Part shown: positions 15,791 through 25,851 of the stretch, piece by piece
How positions within the stretch are numbered: the stretch's first letter is position 1
Layout: every line of letters starts with the position of its first letter
Source of the DNA: Nostocales cyanobacterium LEGE 12452
Lineage (GTDB): Bacteria; Cyanobacteriota; Cyanobacteriia; Cyanobacteriales; Nostocaceae
Reading direction: 5' to 3'
Assembly: GCA_015206945.1 (NCBI GenBank)
Contig: JADEXV010000065.1
Coordinates: 1-34,327, forward strand
DNA: 34,327 nt
Program-made: the position numbers and the translations under genes
Notes under the pieces: model-generated
Databases searched by the model: none
Seen by the model: the letters and a program-made list of their open reading frames with translations, nothing else
What the model was told of the DNA's origin: nothing

Positions 15791-18700
15791 TGGATAAACA
15801 ACGTCAACAAGCCTATCTGAATCTGATTGAATTGCTACTTAACAGTCCTAGGGAGCAAAGTCAGGAAATTCTGAACGCTCATCGAGACCTGATAGATAGT
15901 GGTTTGGTTCAGATGATGGAAAAAACAGCAGCGATGCTAGCAAAGCAAGCTAATATTTTAACCAGTCTTGCCAGTGAGCTGACTCAGACGCAGGAATTAT
16001 CAAATAATATCAAGGTGTTTACCGCAGAAGAATATCACAATTGTTTGTTACAGGTATTGCAAGCAACCGCAAAAAGCGACGAAGAACCACATGAGTTGTA
16101 TATATTGTTGCAAGCTAACCAGGACAAACTAGATGAACACTTTGCTCAACAATTGCGTAACTGGGCAATGGCTACTCTAATCAAAGCATCGACAGAACGA
16201 GCGCAAAGTATTGCTGCAATTATTGCTGATTTTAGCGATCGCATTCAGCAGTTCCAACCCCTGAAAAGAACTTACAAAATAGAGATTGCGATCGCAGGCT
16301 ACGAGACCATTGTGGTTACTACCTTTACTCGTGATGCTTACCCAAGAGAATGGGCAGCTCTTCAAAACAGGTTGGGTGCTGCTTACTTTTATCGCAGTCG
16401 GGGAGAGCTAGCAGAAAACATAGAACAAGCAATTCGCTACTTCCATAATGCTTTAGAGGTCAATACTCGTGAGCGTGACCCTTACGAATGGGCAGGAATT
16501 CAGCAGAATCTTGGCGAAGCCTATCGTAGACGCATCCAAGGCGATAGATCGCAAAATATTGAGGAGGCTATCCATTATTTCACCACTACTTTAGCAGTCT
16601 ATAATCGCGAGAATTTCCCCGAAAAATGGGCTGCTATGCAAAATAATTTGAGCGCTGCTTACATAGAGCGAATTCAGGGTGTGCAAGCACAGAATCTTGA
16701 ACAGGCTATTCACCATTGCCATGCTGCTCTAGAAGTCTTCACTGTTGAGAGCAATCACTACGAATGGGGTACTACCAAAAATAATTTGGGCGAAGCCTAC
16801 CGTAAACGCATCCAAGGTAATCGAGCCGAGGATATTGAAGCCGCCATTGAATGCTGCCATCAGGCATTGCAAGTTCGCACTCGTGAACGCTATTCATATG
16901 AATGGGTGACTACTCAGAATAATCTAGGTAAAGCTTACCTTGAACGCATCGAAGGCGATCGCGAAGAGAATATCGAGATGGCTATCTCCTGTTTTACCCA
17001 AGTACTTGAGGTTTGCACTCCTGAAGATTCACCCGCCAAATGGAGAGAAACCAAAAATAATCTAGGTGCTGCTTACCTGGAACGCATTCGTGGCGCGCGA
17101 ATAGAAAACATAGAGGAAGCTATCCGCCATTTTACTGCCGCGCTTGAAGTTTGTACCCCTGAACGTGGTAGTCAACAATGGGCTAATCTGCAAAAGAATC
17201 TAGGCGTTGCCTTCCTTTACCGTGTCGCAGGAGATGAGCCAGAAAATATAGAGACAGCTATCCACCATTTAATCGCTGCTTTAGCAGTTTACACTCCTGA
17301 AAGCAACTCCTACCAATGGGCTACTACCCAAGCTAATTTAGGAACTGCTTACTGTAACCGCACCGTGTCAGAAGAAGCAGAGAACTTACAAAAGGCTATT
17401 GAACACTATACTAATGCTTTGAGATTTTTAGACTCTAACCTCTTCCCCTATCAATGGGCAATCATCGAAAATAATCTGGGTATTGCCTATCGTGAGTTTA
17501 ATAACATTGCAGATGCAATTAAATCTTTTCAAGCCGCATTAACAAAACATCCCCCGGAGGATTTTCCACTTGAATGCTTGAGATCTGGACGCAATTTGGG
17601 CAATACTGCTTTTAATGCTGAGTTGTGGACAGAAGCGATTGAGGGATATGGTGTTGCCGTTCGTGCCCTTGAATACAGTCGCACCGGAGCGATCACCGAT
17701 ACTAGGCGGCAAGAGATTCTCTCTGGAGCAATTGATGTTTACGCCAATATAGTGGAAGCTTACATCAAAACCAACCACCCAGATCAAGCAGTTGAATACG
17801 TCGAGCGTAGCAAAGCCCGAAATTTGGTTGATACCCTTTCTAACCGTGACATTTACCCCAAAGGCAACATTCCAGAGACTATTATCAATGAAATAAAGCG
17901 ATTGCGGCGAGAAATTGTGGCAGAACAGCGTCGCTTAGAAATTATTCAGCAAAATCGCTCAAGCGGCATGGGTCAATTAATAGGAGATTCAGATAGTTGG
18001 CTAAAAGACCGCACCCACCTGAATGAATTACTTCAACAACTGGATCATCTAATTAAAAACGAAATCGACCCCATAGACCCCAGCTTCAGAGCAACTCAAC
18101 AAGTTAAACCTATTTCCTATGGCGAGATTAAAACTCTTGTAGATGACCGCACTGCTATAGTTGAGTGGTATATCTGCAATGATAACTTTCACACTTTCAT
18201 CATCACCGATTCATCAGAACGTCCTCTAGTTTGGTCATCCTCTGCTGAAGAAATACAAGCTTTGATGGACTGGCAAAATGAGTATTTGCAAGACTACCAA
18301 CAAAACCGCAAGCAGTGGATTGAAAAACTTCCAGAAAGCCTGCAACGCCTTGCAAGAATTCTCCATATTGATGAAATTATTAATCACCTGCCAAGCAACT
18401 GTGACCAACTAATTTTAATTCCCCATCGTTTCTTACACCTGATTCCTCTTCATGCTTTACCTTTATCCGAAAATAGTCATCTTCTAGACCACTTCAGCCG
18501 AGGTGTGCGTTATGCTCCCTCATGCCAGTTACTGCAACTAACTGAAAAACAGCTATGCTCAGATTTTAACCGCCTCTTAGCAATTCAAAACCCTACAAAA
18601 GACTTGAGTCACTCTGCTGTTGAGGTGAAAAGCATTCAGAATTGCTTTGCACATGCTGATACTTTGATTGAAATTGCTGCAACAAAAGCAGCAATTGTAG

Positions 18701-19287
18701 AAATCAAAAATAAAAATGATGGCACGAGAGAAGTTATTCAAAATTCACAACTTAGCTTGGCAAACTGCGTTCACTTTTCTTGTCATGCAGAATTTAATTT
18801 TGAGTTTCCTTTAGAATCAGCATTATTATTAGCAAATCAAGAGCGTATCACCCTTGGCGAAATTTTTGACCTTGACCTCTCCCAATGTTGTCTTGTCACC
18901 CTTTCTGCTTGCGAAACTGGTTTAACAAATTATAAAATCCCCAGCGATGAATACATAGGTATTCCGAGTAGCTTTATCTACGCAGGTAGTCCTAGTGTTG
19001 TCAGCAGTTTATGGACAGTCCAAGATGTATCAACTGCCTTCTTAATGATTAAATTTTATCAAAAATTACGTGCTGTTTTGTCAGTAGCAGTTGCATTAAA
19101 TCAAGCTCAAATCTGGCTGCGGAATATTAGCAAAAAAGAACTGCAAATATGGATAGTAGAAAACCAAATTCAACTAGATGCAACACTGATGATGAGTTTA
19201 CGTCGGAGATTAAACAATATATTAGATGATGATAAACCTTTTCAATCACCCTTTCACTGGGCAGCTTTCTGTGCCATAGGACAGTAG
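15790..19287 (+). CDS. TPR-CHAT protease-like protein (array gene 1, W-type TPRs)
   Basis: 1165 aa. The start is ATG 15790, overlapping the stop of the upstream CHAT remnant; an in-frame TTG at 15745 lies inside that remnant and is unlikely. The N-terminal module (MDKQRQQAYLNLIELLLN...ILNAHRDLID, then YHNCLLQVLQATAKSD) is shared with the other W-type copies. About nine ~50-residue TPRs follow (W in YEWAGIQ, EKWAAMQ, YQWATTQ and others), then VERSKARNLVDTLSN and CHAT. The dyad is His999 (FSCHAEF, with Ala-Glu in place of Gly-Tyr) and Cys1041 (SACETG). By family it should be a protease switched on by a TPR-sensed signal. It is the first intact gene of the plus-strand operon; a 149-bp gap follows. 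Confidence 0.9.
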   Translation: MDKQRQQAYLNLIELLLNSPREQSQEILNAHRDLIDSGLVQMMEKTAAMLAKQANILTSLASELTQTQELSNNIKVFTAEEYHNCLLQVLQATAKSDEEPHELYILLQANQDKLDEHFAQQLRNWAMATLIKASTERAQSIAAIIADFSDRIQQFQPLKRTYKIEIAIAGYETIVVTTFTRDAYPREWAALQNRLGAAYFYRSRGELAENIEQAIRYFHNALEVNTRERDPYEWAGIQQNLGEAYRRRIQGDRSQNIEEAIHYFTTTLAVYNRENFPEKWAAMQNNLSAAYIERIQGVQAQNLEQAIHHCHAALEVFTVESNHYEWGTTKNNLGEAYRKRIQGNRAEDIEAAIECCHQALQVRTRERYSYEWVTTQNNLGKAYLERIEGDREENIEMAISCFTQVLEVCTPEDSPAKWRETKNNLGAAYLERIRGARIENIEEAIRHFTAALEVCTPERGSQQWANLQKNLGVAFLYRVAGDEPENIETAIHHLIAALAVYTPESNSYQWATTQANLGTAYCNRTVSEEAENLQKAIEHYTNALRFLDSNLFPYQWAIIENNLGIAYREFNNIADAIKSFQAALTKHPPEDFPLECLRSGRNLGNTAFNAELWTEAIEGYGVAVRALEYSRTGAITDTRRQEILSGAIDVYANIVEAYIKTNHPDQAVEYVERSKARNLVDTLSNRDIYPKGNIPETIINEIKRLRREIVAEQRRLEIIQQNRSSGMGQLIGDSDSWLKDRTHLNELLQQLDHLIKNEIDPIDPSFRATQQVKPISYGEIKTLVDDRTAIVEWYICNDNFHTFIITDSSERPLVWSSSAEEIQALMDWQNEYLQDYQQNRKQWIEKLPESLQRLARILHIDEIINHLPSNCDQLILIPHRFLHLIPLHALPLSENSHLLDHFSRGVRYAPSCQLLQLTEKQLCSDFNRLLAIQNPTKDLSHSAVEVKSIQNCFAHADTLIEIAATKAAIVEIKNKNDGTREVIQNSQLSLANCVHFSCHAEFNFEFPLESALLLANQERITLGEIFDLDLSQCCLVTLSACETGLTNYKIPSDEYIGIPSSFIYAGSPSVVSSLWTVQDVSTAFLMIKFYQKLRAVLSVAVALNQAQIWLRNISKKELQIWIVENQIQLDATLMMSLRRRLNNILDDDKPFQSPFHWAAFCAIGQ

Positions 19288-19436
19288 TAAAATATAAGTT
19301 TAAAAATTCCCGATTTGGTATAGCCATTACTTGTAACATCTTTCCAAGAATTTATGGACAATTAAAATCTGGTTGCAAATTGCAAATACAATTCATTACC
19401 AAGTTTAGCCTCATCAAAAAAATCAATTTTATCCAA

Positions 19437-22400
19437 ATGTCAACAAAGTTTGAAAAACTCTTTGAACAAGGGATTCGCTTATCTCAGACTGGTCAACTAC
19501 AAGCTGCTTTAAAGTTATGGCGACAGTTACAACAAAAGTGCCAAAAAACTGGAAATCGTTGCCAGGAAGCTAATGTGCTAAATGCTTTAGGTAATACTTA
19601 CAACGCCTTGGGTTGTCACCAAGATGCTTTAAATTCACATCAACAACAGTTGGCAATAACACAAGAAATCAATGACTCTCTAGGAGAATCAAAGGCAGAA
19701 ACCGGTTTAGGTAACACTTACTATTCCCTGGGGGAACACCATAAAGCAGTTGATTGCCACCAAAAGGCTTTAGCGATCGCACAAGACATTAAAGATAATT
19801 TAGGAGAAGCGATCGCTCTGGGAAATTTGGGTAATGTCTACTGTTCCTTGGGACAATACACCAAAGCCATTGAGTATCATCAACGGGCATTGTCCATTTT
19901 TCAAGTTTTAGGCGATCACCTTGGCGAAATCAATTCCCTTGGTAATTTGGCTAATGCTCACTCTTGTGTTAGTCAATACTCAAAAGCGATTGAATACTAT
20001 CAACAAGTATTAGCAGCTTTCCAGGAACAGGGAGACTCGCATCAAGAAGCGATCGCCCTTGGCAATTTAGGTAATGTCTACTATTCTCTGGGAGATTATA
20101 AAAAGGCAATGGAATGCCATCAGCGCGTCTTAGCTACTGTGCGTGGTTTAGATGACTTCCAGGGTGAAGCTGATTCCCTAAATGACTTAGGTAATGTTTA
20201 CTACTCTCTAGGAGAGTACCGAAAAGCTAGTGAATGCTATCAACAGTCTCTAGTATTAGCCAACAAGATAGGCGATCGCCAGCGGCAGTTTAATTCGCTG
20301 AATAATTTGGGCAATATTTACGACTCCTTGGGCCAATACCCCAAAGCGATTGAACATCATCAGCAATCCTTAGCTATTGCCCAAGCAATGGGCATCCGTC
20401 GGGGAGAAGCAAGCGCTCTCAACAATATAGCCAGCGTTTATGATTCTTTGGGGCAATACCAGAAAGCAATTGAGTACTTTCAGTTATCGTTGGCAATTGA
20501 GCGAGAAATTGGTAATCGTCGAGGAGAAGCTCAATCTTTAAGTGGACTGGGTAATGCTTATGATTCCCTACTGGAGTACGAAAAAGCCATTGAGTATCAT
20601 CAGCAGCAACTATCAATTTGTCAAGAAATTAGCGATCGCCAAGGAGAAGCCCACGCTAATGGTGGACTAGGAAATGCCTACCAGTCCTTGGGGCAGTACT
20701 CGAAAGCAATTGAGTACCATCAACAGTCACGCTTGATAAAACGAGAACTTGGCGATCGTCAAGGGGAGTCCAGTTCTCTCAATAATCTGGGTAGGGCTTA
20801 CCACTTTCTAGGGGAGTACCAATTAGCGGTAACTTGCCATCAGCAATCTCTAGATATTGCTCAAGAAATAGGAGATAGCAAAGGAGAAGGTACTTCTTGG
20901 AATAATTTGGGATGGACTTTGTTGCATTCCGGTCAACTGGTAGAAGCCGAAAGTAAGCTGCGCCAAGGCGTTGAGCGTTGGGAGTCTCTCCGTATAGGAT
21001 TGCAAGACGAGCATAATATATCGCTTTTTGAAGAACAAGTGCGGATTTATCGGAACTTGCAAAAAGTACTAGTGGCTCAGGGTAAAATTACCGAAGCCTT
21101 AGAAATTACTGAGCGTGGTCGAGCTAGGGCATTTGCAGAGTTGTTAGCTGGGCGTTTAGCCCCGCAATCCATTGAACAAGTTATTACCACTCCACCCAAT
21201 CTCCAGAAAATTCAGCAAGTTGTTCAACAGCAAAATTGTTCAATAGTTGAATACTCATTGCTTTACGATTATTTTGAGCTTGAAGGCGTACCATCACTTA
21301 GAGAAACACAACTGCTGATTTGGGTACTACAATCCAATGGTGAAATTTATTTTTGTTCAGTTGATTTAAAGCCTCCATCCGAAAAGCAAAGAACTTCTTT
21401 AGGTTCCCTAAGTGACTTAGTTCTAAAACTATATAGAATACTCAACTCTGATATCAAAAATGCCACTAACGATCGGGAGCATTTCAACTCTAATTCCATC
21501 TCTGAGATATCAAAGCAACTCTATCAATTACTAATTCAACCAATCTCCCATCTGCTGCCAACCTCTGCTGATGTCCCGGTTATTTTCATTCCCCAGGATT
21601 TTTTGTTTGCGTTGCCATTGCCAACCCTTCAGGATACAGAAGGTAAATTCCTCATCGAAAAACACACTATCATTACCGCACCCTCAATTCAAGTACTAGA
21701 GTTAATCCAAAAACGCAGTCGAGAAACACCAGAGACTTCTCTAGACGCGCTAGTTGTAGGAAATCCGAAAATGCCAACTATTCCCTTAACTGAGCCACCC
21801 GTGCGGCTAGAGGATTTAGCTTGGGCTAAAATTGAAGCACAGGCGATCGCACCCCTACTCAAAACACAAGCGATTACGGGCACTGCTGCTACCAAAGTTT
21901 ATATCAAACAGCAGATGCCTAAAGCGCGAATCATTCATTTAGCAACCCACGGTTTATTAGATGATATTCGGCAGTTAGGTGTACCGGGGGCGATCGCTCT
22001 TGCTTCCACCAAAGAAGACAATGGTTTCCTAACTGCTAGCGAAATTTTAGAAATGCAACTTAATGCCCAGTTGGTTGTTCTCAGTGCCTGTAGTACAGGA
22101 CGAGGTAAAATCACTGGGGATGGGGTGATTGGATTATCCCGCAGTTTGATTGCGGCCGGAGTCAACAGTATAATTGTGTCTCTTTGGTCTGTAGGAGACC
22201 AATCCACCGCTTTTTTGATGGTTAAGTTCTATCAAAATCTTCAGCAGGGAATGAAAGCAGCAGTTGCTCTCAATCAAGCACAGCGTTGGCTGCTGAGGGT
22301 GAGAAAATTGGAAATGGAAGCTTGGGTAGAAGCTAATCAGGATTTTCTCAGCCACACTTTGAGGATAAGCCTGCGTCGCCAGATGAACAAATTAGAGCCG

Positions 22401-22460
22401 GATGACCGACCATTTGAAAACCCTCAGTATTGGGCTGCTTTTTGTGCCATTGGTCAGTGA
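19437..22460 (+). CDS. TPR-CHAT protease-like protein (array gene 2, canonical 40-residue TPRs)
   Basis: 1007 aa from ATG 19437 (in-frame TTG at 19380 is less likely). It has a different sensor from its neighbours: about 12 regular kinesin-light-chain-like repeats of 40 residues (NLGNVYYSLGDYKKAMECHQ type) occupying roughly residues 10-510, with no N-terminal W-type module. After a linker (ERGRARAFAELLAGRL) comes a CHAT domain with His838 (LATHGLL) and Cys885 (SACSTG), a slightly different motif from the SACETG of the others. The C-terminus KPD-like stretch DDRPFENPQYWAAFCAIGQ is kept. It lies 13 bases before the next gene. The 149 bp upstream could carry an internal promoter, but none is clear. 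Confidence 0.9.
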   Translation: MSTKFEKLFEQGIRLSQTGQLQAALKLWRQLQQKCQKTGNRCQEANVLNALGNTYNALGCHQDALNSHQQQLAITQEINDSLGESKAETGLGNTYYSLGEHHKAVDCHQKALAIAQDIKDNLGEAIALGNLGNVYCSLGQYTKAIEYHQRALSIFQVLGDHLGEINSLGNLANAHSCVSQYSKAIEYYQQVLAAFQEQGDSHQEAIALGNLGNVYYSLGDYKKAMECHQRVLATVRGLDDFQGEADSLNDLGNVYYSLGEYRKASECYQQSLVLANKIGDRQRQFNSLNNLGNIYDSLGQYPKAIEHHQQSLAIAQAMGIRRGEASALNNIASVYDSLGQYQKAIEYFQLSLAIEREIGNRRGEAQSLSGLGNAYDSLLEYEKAIEYHQQQLSICQEISDRQGEAHANGGLGNAYQSLGQYSKAIEYHQQSRLIKRELGDRQGESSSLNNLGRAYHFLGEYQLAVTCHQQSLDIAQEIGDSKGEGTSWNNLGWTLLHSGQLVEAESKLRQGVERWESLRIGLQDEHNISLFEEQVRIYRNLQKVLVAQGKITEALEITERGRARAFAELLAGRLAPQSIEQVITTPPNLQKIQQVVQQQNCSIVEYSLLYDYFELEGVPSLRETQLLIWVLQSNGEIYFCSVDLKPPSEKQRTSLGSLSDLVLKLYRILNSDIKNATNDREHFNSNSISEISKQLYQLLIQPISHLLPTSADVPVIFIPQDFLFALPLPTLQDTEGKFLIEKHTIITAPSIQVLELIQKRSRETPETSLDALVVGNPKMPTIPLTEPPVRLEDLAWAKIEAQAIAPLLKTQAITGTAATKVYIKQQMPKARIIHLATHGLLDDIRQLGVPGAIALASTKEDNGFLTASEILEMQLNAQLVVLSACSTGRGKITGDGVIGLSRSLIAAGVNSIIVSLWSVGDQSTAFLMVKFYQNLQQGMKAAVALNQAQRWLLRVRKLEMEAWVEANQDFLSHTLRISLRRQMNKLEPDDRPFENPQYWAAFCAIGQ

Positions 22461-22473
22461 CAAATGAACAACA

Positions 22474-25400
22474 ATGAATCAGAAAAATCAAAAAAATTAT
22501 CAAAATTTAATTGACGCATTAATAAACTGTAATTCTGGTGAAGAACAGTCTATTTTAATTGCTCACCGAGCATTAATAGATTTTGACTTAATTGAGACTA
22601 TAAAAAAAGAGATATCTTTTCAAGTAGAGGCAGAGCATCCTGGCAATGTCGAGTTTTTGGAATTTCTCAGCGAACAGCTAAGTGAAATTATGCATTTTTT
22701 AGATAGTCTGAACGATAACAATCAAATTAAAATTCAGCAACTTTTCCAATTCAACGCCGAAGATAAAATTGAGTTGCTGCGCGATATTTTACTAGCAGTT
22801 ATGCTAACTGGTAGCGATCCCCAGGTAATGGCTCCACTACTTGAAATTAACTCCAGTCAGTTGAATGAACACTTCGCTCAACTATTAAAAGAACTACTTC
22901 CCTATGCTCTCTCTAAGCTCAAGCCAGAAGTTGCAGCAGATTATGCAGAGAATATTGGTAGTTTCAGCAACCAGATTAGCTGCTCTGCAATCGGTAACAG
23001 GGCAGTTAATTTAGAAATTGCTATTGCTGGGTACGAGGCAATAACCACAGTCTTTACTCGCTCCTCATTCCCACAAGAGTGGGGCAAGACCCAGTATAAC
23101 TTAGGTATTGCTTATGCAGATAGGATTCGAGGCGAACAAGCCGAAAACTTGGAAAGAGCAATTCTGTGCTTTCAAGATGCTTTGCAAGTCAGAAACCGCG
23201 AACTTTATCCAGAAAAATGGGCGGATACACAACATAATTTAGGAGATACCTACTGTAGTCGGATACGTGGTAGTCGCCTAAAAAATTTGGAAGCTGCTAT
23301 TGAGGCTTTTCAACAAGCTTTGCAAGTTTATACAGAAGAAACCTATCCTGTCGATTGGGCAGGAACTCAGCGCGATTTGGGGACTGCTTATTTTGGGCGA
23401 ATCCAGGGCGATAAATCTGAGAATCTAGAACTGGCTATCATTTGCTGTAAAAATGCACTACAAGTTTTAAACTGTGAAGAATTTTCCATAGAATGGGCTG
23501 ATACACAAATCGATTTAGGGCTAGCATTCCTGAAAAGAGTTATCGGCGATCGCTCAGAGAATATTGAGCAAGCAATCTTTTGTTTCCAATCAGCATTAAA
23601 TATTTATACTCGTGATGAATTACCTCAACGGTGGGCAACAGTTCAAAACAATCTTGGCTTGGCTTATTTTAATCGACTTGGGGGTAACGAAGCGGATAAC
23701 TTAGAACTAGCAATTCAGGCTCATCAAGCAGCAATAGAAGTTTGTATAGCTGAGGAATTACTAGAGCTTTTACCAAAGAATCAAGCTAATTTGGGTAATG
23801 CCTATCTTCATCGAATTCTAGGCGATCGTTCCGAAAATCTCCAATGTGCGATCGTTGCATACGAACAAACACTACAAACCTATACTTGCGAATCATTCCC
23901 CGAACAATGGGCAACGCTACAAAATAACATCGGTCGTGCTTATCAGTTATTAGAAAATTTCGACTTAGCAATTACTTATTGTCAACTAGCTTTACAGATT
24001 CATACACCAGAAGACTTTCCAATTGAATGTTTAAGAACTGCACGCAATCTAGGTGACAGTGCTTTTCTTTCTGAACAATGGACAACAGCAATTCAGGGAT
24101 ACGAAATTGCTGTCAAGGCAGTGGAACAAAGTTGGACTTGGGCTGAAAGCAATCAACGCAGACAGGAAATTTTGTCCGAGTCAATTTATGTTTATATCAT
24201 GACAGTGCAAACTTGCATTAAACTTAATCAGCTAACTAAAGCACTTGAGTATGTAGAACGTAGTAAAACCCGTAACTTGACAGATATGCTAACTAGACGA
24301 CCTATCTATCCAAAAGGTAGTTTTTCACAAACTGTACTGGATGAACTAGAGCGTCTGCGCCAGCAAATAGCAATGGAACAGCAAGATTTAGAAATTAGGG
24401 CTAGTGTTAGTCATTTAATAGTAGAAGAGAATAATCCTTATCAAAACAACCAGCAAACAACTCTTCCAAATCGTACTCATCTCAATCAACTACAACAACA
24501 GCTAGAGCAGCTAATAGCCCATGAAATTACACCCATAGACCCGACTTTTTGCCTGACTCAAAAAATAGCATCTATTTCTTATAAACAGATACAAAAACTT
24601 ACCAATGACCAAGCAGCTATTTTGGAATGGTATATTACTGGGGATAATTTTCTAACTTTTATTATTCTTCCTCAAGCTGTTACTCCTATTCTCTGGCAAT
24701 CATCGTCGGAAAACCTAGAAGCTCTAAAAAATCTAGCTGACAATTACTTAAATACCTACCTTCAGAATAAAACTCAGTGGCAGCAAAATCTTCCCTTATT
24801 TCTTGAACAACTAGCTGAAATTTTACACCTTAATGAATTACTTGCCTACATTCCTGAAACGGTCAAACAATTAGTGCTGATTCCTCATCTGTTTCTACAC
24901 TTGTTACCTCTTCATGCATTGGCAGCTCAATTACAAAGTGTTGAAGTTGAAGGTAAAACTAGGTTGCCTACTGGAGGCTGTTTGCTTGATTTGTTTCCAG
25001 ATGGAGTCAAGTACGCTCCTAGTTGCCAATTACTGCAACAAGCACAAGCAAGGCTTCGCTCTGAGTTTAATCGCTTCTTTGCCCTCCAAAATCCCACAGA
25101 AGACCTCAGTTATACCAACCTAGAAGTGCAAGCTATCCAAAAATATTTTCAATCTCGTCATATCCTGATTAAAAGCGATGCTAAGAAAGCTAATCTTGAG
25201 TTGAATGAGCGATCGCGAAAATCTCTTCATACTGCCAACTGCATTCATTTTTCCTGCCACGGTTACTTCAATATCGTAAATCCTCTGCTCTCTGCCCTCC
25301 TATTAGCAGATTGCTACGTCCCTGAAGAATGCAAACCCAATTCCAACTACTACATTCACCTGAAACTCCAAGACAATCAGGTTATCGATTTACAAAAATG

Positions 25401-25830
25401 CCTTACCTTGGCAGATTTATTTACCCTTAACCTTAACAAATGTCGCCTTGTTACCCTATCTGCTTGTGAAACTGGGTTAACCGACTTCAGATCCCTCAGC
25501 GACGAGTATATCGGTTTACCTAGTGGTTTTCTCATTGCGGGTGCTTCTGTTGTCGTCAATTCTCTATGGGTAGTAAGTGACTCATCAACTGCCTTTTTAA
25601 TGGCGAAGTTTTACGAAAATTTACAAAATCAGACTTCAGTGGCGATCGCCCTTAACCAAGCCCAACTTTGGCTGAGGGATATCACTGGAGCTAAATTGTG
25701 GCAATGGATTCAAGAAAAACAGCTACCTTTAGACCCAACTCAAAAGTTACACTTTAGAAGAATCCCAACTAATAGCAAGCCATTTCAACACCCTTTCCAC
25801 TGGGCAGCTTTCTGTGCCATAGGTCAGTAA
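22474..25830 (+). CDS. TPR-CHAT protease-like protein (array gene 3, W-type TPRs)
   Basis: 1118 aa from ATG 22474. It has the W-type N-terminal module (NLIDALINCNSGEEQSIL), then about seven ~50-residue TPRs, one of which (around ELLELLPKNQANLG) has lost its tryptophan. The VERSKTRNLTDML linker precedes CHAT with His929 (FSCHGYF) and Cys998 (SACETG). The His-Cys spacing is 69 residues against 41-42 in its W-type paralogues because of an inserted loop containing YVPEECKPNSNYYIHLKL, which may alter substrate access. It ends HPFHWAAFCAIGQ. It is separated by 13 bases from the previous gene and 21 from the next, so it is clearly in one transcript. Confidence 0.9.
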   Translation: MNQKNQKNYQNLIDALINCNSGEEQSILIAHRALIDFDLIETIKKEISFQVEAEHPGNVEFLEFLSEQLSEIMHFLDSLNDNNQIKIQQLFQFNAEDKIELLRDILLAVMLTGSDPQVMAPLLEINSSQLNEHFAQLLKELLPYALSKLKPEVAADYAENIGSFSNQISCSAIGNRAVNLEIAIAGYEAITTVFTRSSFPQEWGKTQYNLGIAYADRIRGEQAENLERAILCFQDALQVRNRELYPEKWADTQHNLGDTYCSRIRGSRLKNLEAAIEAFQQALQVYTEETYPVDWAGTQRDLGTAYFGRIQGDKSENLELAIICCKNALQVLNCEEFSIEWADTQIDLGLAFLKRVIGDRSENIEQAIFCFQSALNIYTRDELPQRWATVQNNLGLAYFNRLGGNEADNLELAIQAHQAAIEVCIAEELLELLPKNQANLGNAYLHRILGDRSENLQCAIVAYEQTLQTYTCESFPEQWATLQNNIGRAYQLLENFDLAITYCQLALQIHTPEDFPIECLRTARNLGDSAFLSEQWTTAIQGYEIAVKAVEQSWTWAESNQRRQEILSESIYVYIMTVQTCIKLNQLTKALEYVERSKTRNLTDMLTRRPIYPKGSFSQTVLDELERLRQQIAMEQQDLEIRASVSHLIVEENNPYQNNQQTTLPNRTHLNQLQQQLEQLIAHEITPIDPTFCLTQKIASISYKQIQKLTNDQAAILEWYITGDNFLTFIILPQAVTPILWQSSSENLEALKNLADNYLNTYLQNKTQWQQNLPLFLEQLAEILHLNELLAYIPETVKQLVLIPHLFLHLLPLHALAAQLQSVEVEGKTRLPTGGCLLDLFPDGVKYAPSCQLLQQAQARLRSEFNRFFALQNPTEDLSYTNLEVQAIQKYFQSRHILIKSDAKKANLELNERSRKSLHTANCIHFSCHGYFNIVNPLLSALLLADCYVPEECKPNSNYYIHLKLQDNQVIDLQKCLTLADLFTLNLNKCRLVTLSACETGLTDFRSLSDEYIGLPSGFLIAGASVVVNSLWVVSDSSTAFLMAKFYENLQNQTSVAIALNQAQLWLRDITGAKLWQWIQEKQLPLDPTQKLHFRRIPTNSKPFQHPFHWAAFCAIGQ

Positions 25831-25851
25831 TGGAGAGAAAAGTCATGACGA

